DNA of 64,000 nucleotides from positions 1,240,001-1,304,000 of the forward strand of contig NZ_AP024630.1 in the NCBI RefSeq assembly GCF_019976975.1, given 5' to 3'. This document shows positions 26,376-35,665 of this stretch, one piece after another. The position numbers and the translations under genes are program-made. Position 1 is the first letter of the stretch. Each line of letters begins with the position of its first letter. Under the pieces are notes generated by a model. It saw only the letters and a list, made by a program, of their open reading frames with translations, had not been told where the DNA came from and made no database searches. Origin of the DNA: Arthrobacter sp. NtRootA1 (GTDB taxonomy: Bacteria > Actinomycetota > Actinomycetes > Actinomycetales > Micrococcaceae).

Positions 26376-26438
26376 AACGCGGGGTCACTTAGGGCCCTTA
26401 CCAAGGGGAAACATGGGCCCTAAGTGACCCCGGGTTGC
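26376..26438. repeat. Palindromic repeat, family B, intact copy
   Basis: The arms 26376-26398 and 26416-26438 begin CAACGCGGGGTCACTTA and end TAAGTGACCCCGGGTTG, with one mismatch and a 17-nt loop. It fills the 73-bp gap between two convergent genes, which suits a bidirectional terminator. It is the reference copy used to define the IS110 target. Confidence 0.85.
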
Positions 26439-26439
26439 T

Positions 26440-27216
26440 TCAGTGGGCGTCGCGGACCTCCAGATACGGATCGGCCCAGGCGCTGATGATCCGTGCCACC
26501 CGGGCGGCCTGTCCCCTGCCCGTCAGGAGGTGCTCACTGCCCTCCAGCGAAATGAAGCTACGGGGATGCCGCGCGGTACGGAAGATCTCGCTGGCGTTGT
26601 CGATGCCCACGGTGTTGTCGGTGGGGGAGTGCATCACCATCAACGGCTTGTGGAGGGTGCGGATGCAGTCGCGCAGGTCAGCGCGTTCCACGTCCTCCAC
26701 AAAGTGCCGGCGGATTTCCATGGGCCTGCCGCCCAGGTCAACCACGGCGCTGCCGTCGCGCAGGATGGAGTCGATTTCGGCGTCGAACATGTGCTCAACG
26801 TGTTTTGGCTCGTAAGGCGCGCCCACGGTCACCACGGCGTTCAGTCCGGGGATGTCGCGCGCAGCAGCCAGTACAGCAGCTCCGCCAAACGAGTGGCCCA
26901 CCAGCAAGGAGATCTCCCTGCCCTGCTCCCGCATGAACTCCGCAGCGAGGATGGTGTCAGCCACCTTGACGCTGAATGAACCCGCGGACCATTCCCCGGC
27001 AGAGCCGCCCAGGCCAAGGTTGTCGAACCGGAGCATGCCCACACCCTGCTCCGCGAGCCCTTTGCAGATCCGTGCAGCGGCGGGGCTGTCTTTGCCCAGG
27101 GTCAGGCCGTGCGAGTACACGCCCCAGCCACGGACAGGGCCCTCAGGCACGTCTACGATGCCGGCCAAGGCGTCGCCTGTACTTCCGGTGAAAGTGATCT
27201 TCTCAGGGCGTGACAC
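26440..27216 (-). CDS. Alpha/beta hydrolase
   Basis: A 258-residue protein. The nucleophile elbow GHSFGG is at residues 107-112 (Ser109), with an acid in MHSPTDNTVGIDNA and a histidine in EGSEHLLTGR completing the triad. The overall pattern resembles the hydrolase half of hydrolase-OsmC fusion proteins, but the OsmC part is absent. Substrate unknown. It starts at ATG 27216 and is read on its own from the minus strand. Confidence 0.85.
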   Translation of the reverse strand: MSRPEKITFTGSTGDALAGIVDVPEGPVRGWGVYSHGLTLGKDSPAAARICKGLAEQGVGMLRFDNLGLGGSAGEWSAGSFSVKVADTILAAEFMREQGREISLLVGHSFGGAAVLAAARDIPGLNAVVTVGAPYEPKHVEHMFDAEIDSILRDGSAVVDLGGRPMEIRRHFVEDVERADLRDCIRTLHKPLMVMHSPTDNTVGIDNASEIFRTARHPRSFISLEGSEHLLTGRGQAARVARIISAWADPYLEVRDAH

Positions 27217-27270
27217 GTTGGTCTCCTTGTATTTACGAGGCCCGGTTCAGGGAACGGTGCCGAAGATTAA

Positions 27271-27316
27271 CGACGACGGCGCCACTCACCAACAGTGGTG
27301 AGCGGCGCCGTCGTCG
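27271..27316 (-). terminator. Terminator hairpin of the sdh operon
   Basis: CGACGACGGCGCC-ACTCACC pairs with GGTGAGC-GGCGCCGTCGTCG around a 6-nt loop, a stem of about 19 bp. It lies 35 bp after the sdhB stop codon on the minus strand and before the hydrolase gene. Confidence 0.75.
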
Positions 27317-27350
27317 TGCTGTCCTTGAGTACCTCAGTGGTCCTGGTGAA

Positions 27351-28133
27351 CTAGATCTTGCGGGCCAGGATGGCCTGCTTGACCTCGGCGATTGCCTGGG
27401 TAACCTGGATGCCGCGGGGGCATGCTTCCGAGCAGTTGAAGGTGGTGCGGCAACGCCACACGCCTTCTTTGTCGTTCAGGATTTCCAAGCGCATGTCGCC
27501 GGCGTCATCACGGGAATCGAAGATGAAGCGGTGTGCATTGACGATTGCGGCCGGACCAAAGTACTGGCCGTCGGTCCAGAAGACCGGGCATGACGAGGTG
27601 CAGGCTGCGCACAGGATGCACTTGGTGGTGTCGTCGAAGCGCTCACGGTCCTCAACGGACTGCAGGCGTTCCTTGGTGGGCTCGTGGCCCTTGTTGATCA
27701 GGAACGGCATGACTTCGCGGAAGGACTGGAAGAAGGGTTCCATGTCCACGATCAGGTCCTTCTCCACGGGGAGGCCCTTGATCGGCTCGACTGTGATGGG
27801 CTTGGTGGTGTCCAGGTCCTTCAGCAGCGTCTTGCAGGCGAGGCGGTTGCGGCCGTTGATGCGCATGGCATCCGAACCACAGACACCGTGTGCGCAGGAG
27901 CGGCGGAAGGAAACGCTGCCGTCGATCTCCCACTTGACCTTGTGGAGGGCATCCAGGACGCGGTCCGTGCCGTACATGGTCAGCTTGTAGTCGTCCCAGC
28001 GTGCTTCGTCCGAGATCTCGGGGTCGTAGCGGCGAACGCGGAGCGTGATGTGGAAGGTGGGAATTTCACCGTCGCCCGCAACGCTTGCCGGGAGCTCGAT
28101 TTTGGAAGCGGGCTCTGCCATTTCGGTCGTCAT
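27351..28133 (-). CDS. sdhB: Succinate dehydrogenase iron-sulfur subunit
   Basis: A 260-residue electron-transfer subunit. The [2Fe-2S] ligands are in SCAHGVCGSDAM and the later ACKTLL. The [4Fe-4S] and [3Fe-4S] ligands are in CILCAACTSSCPVFW and CRTTFNCSEACPRG. It passes electrons from SdhA to the membrane quinone site. Its ATG at 28133 shares a single base with the sdhA stop codon. It is the last gene of sdhCDAB. Confidence 0.96.
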   Translation of the reverse strand: MTTEMAEPASKIELPASVAGDGEIPTFHITLRVRRYDPEISDEARWDDYKLTMYGTDRVLDALHKVKWEIDGSVSFRRSCAHGVCGSDAMRINGRNRLACKTLLKDLDTTKPITVEPIKGLPVEKDLIVDMEPFFQSFREVMPFLINKGHEPTKERLQSVEDRERFDDTTKCILCAACTSSCPVFWTDGQYFGPAAIVNAHRFIFDSRDDAGDMRLEILNDKEGVWRCRTTFNCSEACPRGIQVTQAIAEVKQAILARKI

Positions 28134-29932
28134 TAGTACTTACGCTCCATCGGCTCGTAACGGGTGAAGATGACGGGCTTCGTCTCGAGACGGATGCCCG
28201 CAACAGATTCCGCCGAGGAGTCGACGGTGACGGAGTTGTCCAGGTAAGCCATGGAGTGCTTCATGAACTTTTCGTCATTGCGGTCCGGGAAGTCCTCGCG
28301 GTAGTGGCCACCACGCGACTCTTCACGGTGCAGCGCACCGACTGTCATGACCTTGGCCATGTCCAGCAGGAAGCCGAGCTCCACGGCTTCCAGGAGGTCC
28401 AGGTTGAAGCGCTTGCCCTTGTCCTGGACCGTGACGTTCTTATAGCGCTCTTCGAAGGAAGCGATGTCGCTAAGAACCTGCTCCAGGGACTCCTTGGTAC
28501 GGAACACCTGCATGTTCGCATCCATGGTGTCCTGGAGTTCCTTGCGGATCTGGGCAACACGCTCGGTGCCGTTGCCGTTGAGCAGGCCCTCCAGGATGCC
28601 GCGGGTCATTGCTTCCGGGTCCTCCGGCAGCTCGACGAAGTCGGCTGTCTTGGAGTACTCCGCAGCGGCGATGCCGGCGCGCTTGCCGAAGACGTTGATG
28701 TCCAGGAGCGAGTTGGTGCCGAGCCGGTTCGAGCCGTGCACGGAAACACAGGCAACTTCACCGGCTGCGTAGAGGCCCGGCACGATCGTGTCGTTGTCCT
28801 GCAGCACCTCGGTGGTGATGTTGGTGGGGATGCCGCCCATGGCGTAGTGCGCGGTGGGGAACACGGGGACAGGATCGGTGAACGGCTCAACACCCAGGTA
28901 GGTGCGTGCGAACTCCGTGATGTCCGGAAGCTTGGCCTCGATGTGGGCCGGTTCAAGGTGGGTCAGGTCCAGGAGGACATAATCCTTGTTTGGACCACAA
29001 CCACGGCCCTCACGCACTTCGTTCGCCATGGCACGGGCCACGATGTCACGGGGTGCAAGGTCCTTGATGGTGGGGGCGTAACGCTCCATGAAGCGCTCAC
29101 CCTCAGAGTTACGAAGGATGGCACCCTCACCACGTGCGCCCTCGGTGAGGAGGATGCCCAGGCCTGCGAGGCCGGTCGGGTGGAACTGGAAGAATTCCAT
29201 GTCTTCCAGGGGGATGCCGCGGCGGAATGCGATGCCCATGCCGTCGCCCGTGAGGGTGTGGGCGTTGGAGGTCGTCTTGAAGACCTTGCCGGCACCACCG
29301 GAAGCGAACACTACGGACTTGGCCTGGAAAACGTGCAGTTCGCCGGAAGCAAGATCGTAGGAGACTACGCCGGCGACACGCTTCTGCTTGTACGGGGTAC
29401 CGTCTTCGCGTACTGCGTCTTCTTCGACGATCAGCAGGTCAAGGACGTAGTACTCGTTGTAGAACTCAACGTTGTGCTTGACGCAGTTTTGGTACAGCGT
29501 CTGCAGGATCATGTGGCCAGTGCGGTCGGCAGCGTAGCAAGCACGGCGGACAGGAGCCTTGCCGTGGTCGCGGGTGTGGCCACCAAAGCGGCGCTGGTCG
29601 ATCCGGCCTTCGGGCGTGCGGTTGAACGGCAGACCCATCTTCTCCAGGTCCAGCACGGCGTCGATGGCTTCCTTCGCCATGACCTCGGCTGCGTCCTGGT
29701 CAACCAGGTAGTCGCCACCCTTGATCGTGTCAAAGGTGTGCCACTCCCAGTTGTCTTCTTCGACGTTGGCCAGTGCTGCACACATGCCACCCTGGGCTGC
29801 ACCAGTGTGCGAGCGGGTGGGGTAGAGCTTGGTCAGTACCGCTGTGCGTGCGCGCTGACCGGATTCGATCGCGGCGCGCATGCCGGCGCCACCTGCACCG
29901 ACAATGACGACGTCGTACTTATGGACCTGCAT
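28133..29932 (-). CDS. sdhA: Succinate dehydrogenase flavoprotein subunit
   Basis: A 599-residue subunit oxidising succinate to fumarate in the TCA cycle. The FAD fold [16 protein letters not shown] is at residues 8-23, the flavinylated histidine in [10 protein letters not shown], and substrate and catalytic residues in HPTGLAG and the [12 protein letters not shown] region. The ATG at 29932 is preferred over a start seven codons upstream because AAAGAGAGAGC lies at the right distance. It is followed by sdhB with a one-base overlap. Confidence 0.97.
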   Translation of the reverse strand: MQVHKYDVVIVGAGGAGMRAAIESGQRARTAVLTKLYPTRSHTGAAQGGMCAALANVEEDNWEWHTFDTIKGGDYLVDQDAAEVMAKEAIDAVLDLEKMGLPFNRTPEGRIDQRRFGGHTRDHGKAPVRRACYAADRTGHMILQTLYQNCVKHNVEFYNEYYVLDLLIVEEDAVREDGTPYKQKRVAGVVSYDLASGELHVFQAKSVVFASGGAGKVFKTTSNAHTLTGDGMGIAFRRGIPLEDMEFFQFHPTGLAGLGILLTEGARGEGAILRNSEGERFMERYAPTIKDLAPRDIVARAMANEVREGRGCGPNKDYVLLDLTHLEPAHIEAKLPDITEFARTYLGVEPFTDPVPVFPTAHYAMGGIPTNITTEVLQDNDTIVPGLYAAGEVACVSVHGSNRLGTNSLLDINVFGKRAGIAAAEYSKTADFVELPEDPEAMTRGILEGLLNGNGTERVAQIRKELQDTMDANMQVFRTKESLEQVLSDIASFEERYKNVTVQDKGKRFNLDLLEAVELGFLLDMAKVMTVGALHREESRGGHYREDFPDRNDEKFMKHSMAYLDNSVTVDSSAESVAGIRLETKPVIFTRYEPMERKY

Positions 29933-30038
29933 ACCAGATGCTCTCTCTTTCAAAAATTCAGATGGTCGGCGGAGGCTGTTCCGCTAAGTCAGGCGCAACC
30001 GGTTCCCTGCAGGGCCGGCCGGCTGCGCCAGGAAGCCG

Positions 30039-30515
30039 CTACGGGGCCGGGCAGAAGCCGCCAGGCAGCTGAACGCCGTCGACGACGGGGCACGGGTTGA
30101 ACGTGAAGATCACCAGTGTGCCGAGAATGATGATGACAGCCGTGGCTGCATAGAGGACTACCTTGAGCCAGAAGCGCGTGGAGTCCTTCTCCGCGTAGTC
30201 GTTGATGATGGTGCGGACGCCGTTGGTTCCGTGCAGCATGGCAAGCCAGAGCATGGCGAGGTCCCAGAACTGCCAGAAGGGATCTGCCCACTTACCGGCA
30301 ACGAAACCGAAGTCGATGGCGTGGATACCCTCACCCACGAGCAGGTTCACGAAGAGGTGGCCGAAGATCAGCACCACCAGGACGATGCCGGAGAGGCGCA
30401 TGAAGAGCCAGGCGATCATCTCGAAGTTGCCACGGCTGGAGCCGGTGCGGTTGTACTTCGGAGCAATCTTGCCCGAACCGATTTTTCCGCTGCGGGGGGA
30501 TTCGATCGTTGTCAT
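30039..30515 (-). CDS. sdhD: Succinate dehydrogenase membrane anchor subunit
   Basis: 158 residues with three hydrophobic helices (about 32-60, 78-98 and 115-140). Conserved helix-start residues include FMRLSGIVLVVLIFGHLF with a candidate heme histidine and MLHGTNGVRTIINDY. Together with SdhC it binds heme and quinone and anchors the complex on the cytoplasmic face. It begins at ATG 30515, 3 bp after the sdhC stop codon; a gap of about 106 bp separates it from sdhA. Confidence 0.92.
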   Translation of the reverse strand: MTTIESPRSGKIGSGKIAPKYNRTGSSRGNFEMIAWLFMRLSGIVLVVLIFGHLFVNLLVGEGIHAIDFGFVAGKWADPFWQFWDLAMLWLAMLHGTNGVRTIINDYAEKDSTRFWLKVVLYAATAVIIILGTLVIFTFNPCPVVDGVQLPGGFCPAP

Positions 30516-30518
30516 GGT

Positions 30519-30899
30519 CTAGTGGCCTCCCAGCGCGAGGGAAAGGTGGCGGATAGCGAAGCCGGCGAACGTGACCAGCCACAGCGCAAGCACGATCCAC
30601 AGCATTTGGCGCTGGTACTTCGCGCCCTTCTTCCAGAAGTCGATGGCGATCACACGAAGGCCGTTGAAGGCGTGGAAGATGATCGCAGCGACCAGGCCCG
30701 TTTCACCCAGGGCCATGAGGGGGTTCTTGTAAGCACCAATGACGGCCGTGTAGGCCTCAGGGGACACGCGCACCAATGAGGTGTCCAACACATGGACCAA
30801 CAAGAAGAAAAAGATCACTACACCGGTAATACGGTGTCCAACCCAGGACCACATGCCTTCACGGCCGCGGTACAAGGTGCCAGCTGGTTTTGTCGGCAC
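30519..30899 (-). CDS. sdhC: Succinate dehydrogenase cytochrome b556 subunit
   Basis: 126 residues with three hydrophobic helices. The SdhC pattern WSWVGHRITGVVIFFFLLVHVLD and IFHAFNGLRVIAID holds the heme-ligand and quinone-site residues. The GTG at 30899 is the start, with GGAAGG about 9 bases upstream on the minus strand. It opens the sdhCDAB operon; the 253-bp divergent region to the manC-like gene must contain its promoter. Confidence 0.92.
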   Translation of the reverse strand: MPTKPAGTLYRGREGMWSWVGHRITGVVIFFFLLVHVLDTSLVRVSPEAYTAVIGAYKNPLMALGETGLVAAIIFHAFNGLRVIAIDFWKKGAKYQRQMLWIVLALWLVTFAGFAIRHLSLALGGH

Positions 30900-31152
30900 T
30901 GATTAAACCTTCCTGCAACACAGCGGCGCTGGCATGGGATCCATGCGGGGGGAACGCCTGCTGCGAGAGCACTCGTAGCTCACGCCTAAATCTAGGCTTC
31001 GCTACCAGCTTATTCAATTTAGGACGCGCTTCTCTGGTTGTTAATTCCATGTTTCCTGCCCGTATTTCGGCGATTTTCCGTGCTTCGTGAGACGAAGGCC
31101 ACATGCGCGGCGGCCTGCGGGGCTTCGCCGCCGCGTCGGATAAAGTGTTGCG

Positions 31153-32286
31153 GTGAGTACAGAAGACGCGACATTCCCGGAATCTCCCTTGAACCGCTTC
31201 CACGCGGTTATTCCGGCGGGCGGTGTGGGGACCCGGCTGTGGCCACTCTCGCGTGCCGCTGCGCCCAAGTTCCTCCACGACCTGACCGGCTCCGGCAGCA
31301 CGTTGTTGAGGGCCACGTATGACCGCCTTGAGCCGCTGGCCGGCGAGCGGGTGCTCGTTGTGACCGGCGAGGCACACCGCGCCGCTGTATGCCGACAGCT
31401 CCCCGAGGTGGGCGATGACGAGTTGGTGCTCGAGAGCGAGCCCAAGGATTCCGGTGCTGCCATCGGATTGGCCGCCGCGATTCTCCACCGCCGCGACCCG
31501 GAGACCATCATGGGTTCGTTCGCAGCGGACCAGGTGATCAGCCCTGACGACCTCTTCCAGGACACTGTGCGCGAGGCAATTTACACCGCTGCCACGGGCA
31601 AGATCGTCACGATCGGCATCAAGCCCACGCACCCCTCCACCGGTTTCGGCTACATCCGCTCCGGTGAAGCGCTGAACGTGGAAGGCGCTCCGAACGCGCT
31701 TGCCGTGGCTGAGTTTGTTGAGAAGCCCAGCCAGGAAGTTGCCAACAAATATGTAGAAGCAGGGGACTATGTCTGGAACGCAGGCATGTTCGTGGCTCCC
31801 GTAGCGCTCATGCTCCAGCACCTCGAAGCGAACCAGCCGGAGTTGTTCAAGGGCCTTCAGGAAATTGCCGAAGCCTGGGACACCCCCCAGCGTGCTGAAG
31901 TTACCGCCCGTGTTTGGCCCACACTGCCCAAGATTGCGATCGACTACGCGGTTGCCGAGCCGGCAGCGGCAGCCGGCGATGTCGCCGTCGTGCCTGGTAC
32001 TTTCCGCTGGGACGACGTCGGCGACTTTGCCGCAATCGGCCGCCTGAACAACGCGGGCGACGTCGATGAAGTCACCGTTCTTGGCGAAGGTGCCCGCGTG
32101 TTTGCCGAGAATGCAAGCGGCGTAGTGGTGTCCGATACCAAGCGCGTTATTGCCCTCATCGGCATCAAGGACGTGGTCATCGTGGACACGCCCGACGCCC
32201 TCCTGGTGACTACCAAGGAACATGCACAGCTGGTCAAGGGCACTGTTGACGCCCTGAAAGCCAGCGGCGACACGGACGTCCTGTAG
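31153..32286 (+). CDS. manC: Mannose-1-phosphate guanylyltransferase
   Basis: A 377-residue nucleotidyltransferase making GDP-mannose from mannose-1-phosphate and GTP, for mannosylated glycolipids or glycoproteins. The nucleotide-binding signature IPAGGVGTRLWPLSR is at about residues 20-34, FVEKP follows near 195, and FRWDDVGDFAAIGRL near 280. It lacks the long C-terminal isomerase domain of bifunctional enzymes. The start is the GTG at 31153. A rho-independent terminator follows. Confidence 0.92.
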   Translation: MSTEDATFPESPLNRFHAVIPAGGVGTRLWPLSRAAAPKFLHDLTGSGSTLLRATYDRLEPLAGERVLVVTGEAHRAAVCRQLPEVGDDELVLESEPKDSGAAIGLAAAILHRRDPETIMGSFAADQVISPDDLFQDTVREAIYTAATGKIVTIGIKPTHPSTGFGYIRSGEALNVEGAPNALAVAEFVEKPSQEVANKYVEAGDYVWNAGMFVAPVALMLQHLEANQPELFKGLQEIAEAWDTPQRAEVTARVWPTLPKIAIDYAVAEPAAAAGDVAVVPGTFRWDDVGDFAAIGRLNNAGDVDEVTVLGEGARVFAENASGVVVSDTKRVIALIGIKDVVIVDTPDALLVTTKEHAQLVKGTVDALKASGDTDVL

Positions 32287-32303
32287 CAATCGCTTATACC
32301 GTG

Positions 32304-32356
32304 AGCCACCTCTTTGGTTGTCCTACGTCTGAACGCAGCGTAACCAAGAGGTGGCT
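32304..32356 (+). terminator. Rho-independent terminator after manC
   Basis: AGCCACCTCTTTGGTT (32304-32319) pairs with AACCAAGAGGTGGCT (ending 32356) and is followed by TTCGTTCTT. Confidence 0.8.
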
Positions 32357-32394
32357 TTCGTTCTTCGGAGGCCGTGGATGGCTAGAGTTGTGAC

Positions 32395-33600
32395 GTGCGC
32401 AATTACACGACTGAAACCGAGCCGACACCCGTTGTAAGCCCGTGGGTGGATGAGCTGCTGCCTGGACTCATCGATTTCAGGCGGGACCTGCACGCGCACC
32501 CTGAACTCTCCTTCAAGGAATTCCGCACCACCGACAAACTCGTGGAGCGGCTCGAAGCTGCCGGCTTGCAGCCGCGCCGCCTTGACGGAACCGGACTGAC
32601 GGTTGACGTGGGCGAAGGTCCTATTGCCACTGCACTGCGTGGTGACATCGACGCCTTGCCCATCATCGAGGAAACGGGTCTGCCGTTCGCTTCGAAGAAC
32701 CACGGCGTCACCCATGCCTGCGGGCATGACGTCCACACCACCACCATGCTCGGCATTGCCTTGGTGCTGCAGCGGATGCACAAGAACACCCCGCTGGGCG
32801 GAACTGTCCGCATCATCTTCCAGCCGGCCGAGGAGACCATGCCGGGCGGTGCTTTGTCCTGCATCGAGCAGGGCGTGCTGGAGGGCGTTCCCCGGATCCT
32901 TGCGTTGCACTGCGATCCCAGGATCAACGTCGGCAAGATCGGCACCCGGATCGGGGCCATCACCTCGGCGTCGGACACCATCAAGATCGAGCTCACGGGC
33001 CGCGGAGGCCACACGTCCAGGCCGCACCTGACGGAAGACCTGGTCTTTGCCCTGGCGCAAATTGCGGTCAACGTACCCGCAGTGCTCTCCCGTCGCGTGG
33101 ATGTCCGCAGCGGAGTGTCAGTGGTGTGGGGCCAGATCTCGGCAGGTTCCGCACCCAACGCCATCCCGGGCACTGGCTACATGGCGGGCACCATGCGTTG
33201 CCTTGACCGCGATGCCTGGCACAGTGCCGGGGAGTTGCTGGACGACGTCGTGAAGCAGGTTGCCGCTCCTTACGGCGTGGACGTGCACTTGGAGCACACC
33301 CGCGGCGTTCCTCCCGTGGTCAACTCGGAGCACGAGACGGCCCTCATTGAAGCGGCGGCGCGGGCCGAACTCGGTGAGCACGCCGTCGTCCTGACGCCCC
33401 AGTCCATGGGTGGCGAAGACTTTGCATGGTTCCTCGCCGACCTCCCGGGCGCCATGATGCGGCTCGGCACACACACGCCCGGCGGCGAGGAATATGATCT
33501 CCATCGTGGCGACTTCATTGTGGATGAACGCGCCCTTGGCTACGCCATTCGTGTCCTGACGGCGGCCGCGCTCCGCACCATCCGGGACCTCCAGGAGTAA
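32395..33600 (+). CDS. M20-family amidohydrolase (N-acyl amino-acid hydrolase type)
   Basis: A 401-residue metallohydrolase. Metal-binding landmarks are THACGHDVHTTTMLG (about residues 102-116), QPAEETMPGG and the C-terminal MGGEDFAWFL. RDLHAHPELSFKE near the N-terminus is typical of IAA-amino-acid, hippurate or N-acetyl-diaminopimelate hydrolases. These enzymes split amide bonds of N-acyl amino acids; the exact substrate cannot be read from sequence. The GTG at 32395 is the start. The gene is followed by a family A palindrome only two bases after its stop codon. Confidence 0.88.
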   Translation: MRNYTTETEPTPVVSPWVDELLPGLIDFRRDLHAHPELSFKEFRTTDKLVERLEAAGLQPRRLDGTGLTVDVGEGPIATALRGDIDALPIIEETGLPFASKNHGVTHACGHDVHTTTMLGIALVLQRMHKNTPLGGTVRIIFQPAEETMPGGALSCIEQGVLEGVPRILALHCDPRINVGKIGTRIGAITSASDTIKIELTGRGGHTSRPHLTEDLVFALAQIAVNVPAVLSRRVDVRSGVSVVWGQISAGSAPNAIPGTGYMAGTMRCLDRDAWHSAGELLDDVVKQVAAPYGVDVHLEHTRGVPPVVNSEHETALIEAAARAELGEHAVVLTPQSMGGEDFAWFLADLPGAMMRLGTHTPGGEEYDLHRGDFIVDERALGYAIRVLTAAALRTIRDLQE

Positions 33601-33601
33601 A

Positions 33602-33667
33602 CCCAACTAAGTCGCAGTTAAGCCCGTTTTGAGCTCTCAAAACGCGCTTAACTGCGACTCAGTTGGG
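33602..33667. repeat. Palindromic repeat, family A, copy 3
   Basis: From CCCAACTAAGTCGCAGTTAA to its complement ending TCAGTTGGG, with a short central GAGCTCTC. It shares GTCGCA, the AAAACGCG core and the outer CCCAACT with copy 1. Positioned directly after the amidohydrolase stop codon, it may terminate that transcript. Confidence 0.82.
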
Positions 33668-33689
33668 TGCCAGTACCGCTAGATGAGTT

Positions 33690-33710
33690 GTGCACAATTG
33701 AATTGTGCAC
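33690..33710. promoter_or_regulatory. OhrR-type operator
   Basis: A perfect 21-bp palindrome: GTGCACAATT-G-AATTGTGCAC. The core ACAATTGAATTGT resembles the AT-rich inverted repeat recognised by OhrR repressors. It lies 13 bp before the ohrR start and so could mediate autoregulation and control of ohr. Confidence 0.8.
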
Positions 33711-33723
33711 TATCGTTTTATTC

Positions 33724-34158
33724 ATGAGTGATGCACCCCGCCTCCGCCATCAGGTCTGCTTTGCGTTGTATTCAGCGTCCAAGGCCGCGACGGCGGTCTA
33801 CCGCCCCGTGCTGGACGAGTTGGGCCTTACCTATCCGCAGTACCTGGTGATGCTGGTCCTGTGGGAGCAGGAACCGCGCAGCGTCCGTGAACTTGGCGCC
33901 GAACTCGGGCTCGACTCCGGCACGTTGTCGCCCCTCCTGAAGCGCCTTGAGGCGCTGGGTCTCGTAGAGCGCCACCGTTCCGTCGAGGACGAACGTCGGG
34001 TGGATGTTGTCCTGACCGACGCCGGCAGGGAGTTGAGCACGCGCGCCCAGGCTGTCCCCAAGCGTCTCGCGGAGGCCGCCGGCCTGTCCCCGGACGAGAT
34101 TGGGCAACTGCATGCGACGCTCTGCAAACTCACTGCGGCACTGCAGAAGTCACTCTGA
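33724..34158 (+). CDS. ohrR: MarR-family organic-peroxide sensor OhrR
   Basis: A 144-residue winged-helix repressor. The N-terminal RHQVCFALYSASKAATAVYRP includes Cys12, which matches the peroxide-reactive cysteine of OhrR, and TYPQYLVMLVLWEQ is the family signature. The winged-helix region spans about residues 45-105. Only the N-terminal cysteine is conserved, so it is probably of the one-cysteine type that needs a thiol partner. The ATG at 33724 fits best. The gene sits behind its likely operator and 53 bp ahead of ohr. Confidence 0.93.
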   Translation: MSDAPRLRHQVCFALYSASKAATAVYRPVLDELGLTYPQYLVMLVLWEQEPRSVRELGAELGLDSGTLSPLLKRLEALGLVERHRSVEDERRVDVVLTDAGRELSTRAQAVPKRLAEAAGLSPDEIGQLHATLCKLTAALQKSL

Positions 34159-34211
34159 GAATTTTTCCAAGCCACACAAGCCCACTGATTTCCAAGAGAA
34201 AAGGAAGATTC

Positions 34212-34643
34212 GTGAAGACTCTTTACACTGCCGAGGCTTTGGCCTCCGGCGAAGGCCGCGATGGCAACGCCCGCACCAACGACGGCAAACTCGACGTCGC
34301 CCTCGCCAGCCCGGTCGAGCTTGGCGGCAACGGCCAGGGCACCAATCCCGAGCAGTTGTTCGCCGCCGGCTACGCGGCATGCTTCCACTCCGCACTGCGC
34401 CTGGTGGGCCGCAAGGAACGCGTTGACCTCAGCGATTCCGCCGTTGCCGCCAAGGTCCACTTCGGTGCACTCACTGACCGCGAGGGTTACGGCCTGGCCG
34501 CCGAGCTTGAGATCGCCCTGCCCGCCTTGGATCGTGATACCGCGGAGGAACTGATGGCCAAAGCACACCAGATCTGTCCCTATTCCAACGCCACCCGCGG
34601 CAACATGGCCGTTGACCTCAAGCTCGTGGAGTTTGCAGCATGA
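34212..34643 (+). CDS. ohr: Organic hydroperoxide resistance protein Ohr
   Basis: A 143-residue OsmC-fold thiol peroxidase reducing organic and fatty-acid hydroperoxides. The catalytic cysteines are C57 in AAGYAACFHSAL and C122 in HQICPYSNATRGN. It begins with ATG-derived GTG-type initiation at 34212 and overlaps the next gene by ATGA. Regulation by the adjacent OhrR is expected; reduction in other bacteria uses lipoylated proteins. Confidence 0.95.
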   Translation: MKTLYTAEALASGEGRDGNARTNDGKLDVALASPVELGGNGQGTNPEQLFAAGYAACFHSALRLVGRKERVDLSDSAVAAKVHFGALTDREGYGLAAELEIALPALDRDTAEELMAKAHQICPYSNATRGNMAVDLKLVEFAA

Positions 34644-35665
34644 GCACTGCAACAACCGTCCTGCCGACGGAAACCCGGGAAATTCAGCTCTCCTCGCGTC
34701 CCGTCGGCCGCCCAACGTCGGAGAACTTCCGTCTGGCCGCCTCCGTGCTGCCGGACCTTCAGGACGGGCAGATCCTGGTCCGGAACCAGTTCATGTCCGT
34801 AGATCCCTATATGCGCGGACGGATGAATGACGTCAAGTCCTACTCTGCGCCGTTCCGCCTGGACGCAGCGCTCGACGGCGGTGCGGTAGGCGAGGTGATA
34901 GCGTCCAGGTCCGATGCGCACAGGGTGGGTGACGTCGTCGTGCATCAACTGGGGTGGCGTGAGCACGCGGTGGTCGACGCGGCTGCGACAACCCCGGTTC
35001 CAAGCGGCTTGGCACCTACGTCGGCGTTCCTTGGCGCTTTGGGAATGACGGGCCTGACGGCATACGCGGGCCTGCTCAAGGTGGCCGAGTTCAAAGAAGG
35101 CGACGTCGTCTTCGTGTCCGGGGCGGCCGGCGCTGTGGGATCCATGGTGGGCCAGATTGCCAAGGCGTCCGGAGCCAGCAAGGTGATCGGCAGCGCCGGA
35201 TCGGCGGACAAGGTTGCCAGGCTCCTGGAGCTCGGATTTGACGCAGCCTTCAACTACAACGATGGTCCCGTACTTGAGCAGTTGCGTGAAGCTGCGGGGG
35301 AGCGCGGCATCGATGTCTACTTCGACAACGTCGGCGGCGAACACCTTGAAGCCGCCCTGGCTACGCTGACTGTGGGCGGGCGCGTTGCCATGTGCGGTGC
35401 CATTGCCCAATACAACTCCACCGAACCGCCGGTTGCGCCCAGGAACCTCGCGCTGGCGATCGGCAAGCAGCTGACCCTGCGTGGATTCCTGGTGGGCGGA
35501 CAGCGCCAGCACGCCGCAGAGTTCGCTGGAAAGATGGCCGGTTGGCTCGCGGACGGAACGATTCGCTACGACGAGACGATCGTGGATGGGCTGGAGAATG
35601 CGCCGCAGGCGTTCATTGACCTGCTGGACGGCGCCAACACCGGAAAGATGCTTGTCCGACTGTGA
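34640..35665 (+). CDS. Zinc-independent NADP-dependent oxidoreductase (MDR family)
   Basis: A 341-residue medium-chain reductase of the CurA/prostaglandin-reductase group. The Rossmann motif FVSGAAGAVGSMVGQIAK lies around residue 155 and YMRGRMND in the N-terminal catalytic domain; no structural zinc cysteines are visible. These enzymes reduce alpha,beta-unsaturated carbonyls. Its ATGA overlap with ohr suggests it helps remove aldehydes that arise from lipid peroxides; that link is inferred. Confidence 0.9.
   Translation: MSTATTVLPTETREIQLSSRPVGRPTSENFRLAASVLPDLQDGQILVRNQFMSVDPYMRGRMNDVKSYSAPFRLDAALDGGAVGEVIASRSDAHRVGDVVVHQLGWREHAVVDAAATTPVPSGLAPTSAFLGALGMTGLTAYAGLLKVAEFKEGDVVFVSGAAGAVGSMVGQIAKASGASKVIGSAGSADKVARLLELGFDAAFNYNDGPVLEQLREAAGERGIDVYFDNVGGEHLEAALATLTVGGRVAMCGAIAQYNSTEPPVAPRNLALAIGKQLTLRGFLVGGQRQHAAEFAGKMAGWLADGTIRYDETIVDGLENAPQAFIDLLDGANTGKMLVRL

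Noticed and set aside
28085..30100. A 671-codon open frame on the plus strand opposite sdhA
   Set aside because: It is the antisense shadow of a high-GC gene; sdhA and the end of sdhB on the other strand are unmistakable and the plus-strand translation has no recognisable domain.
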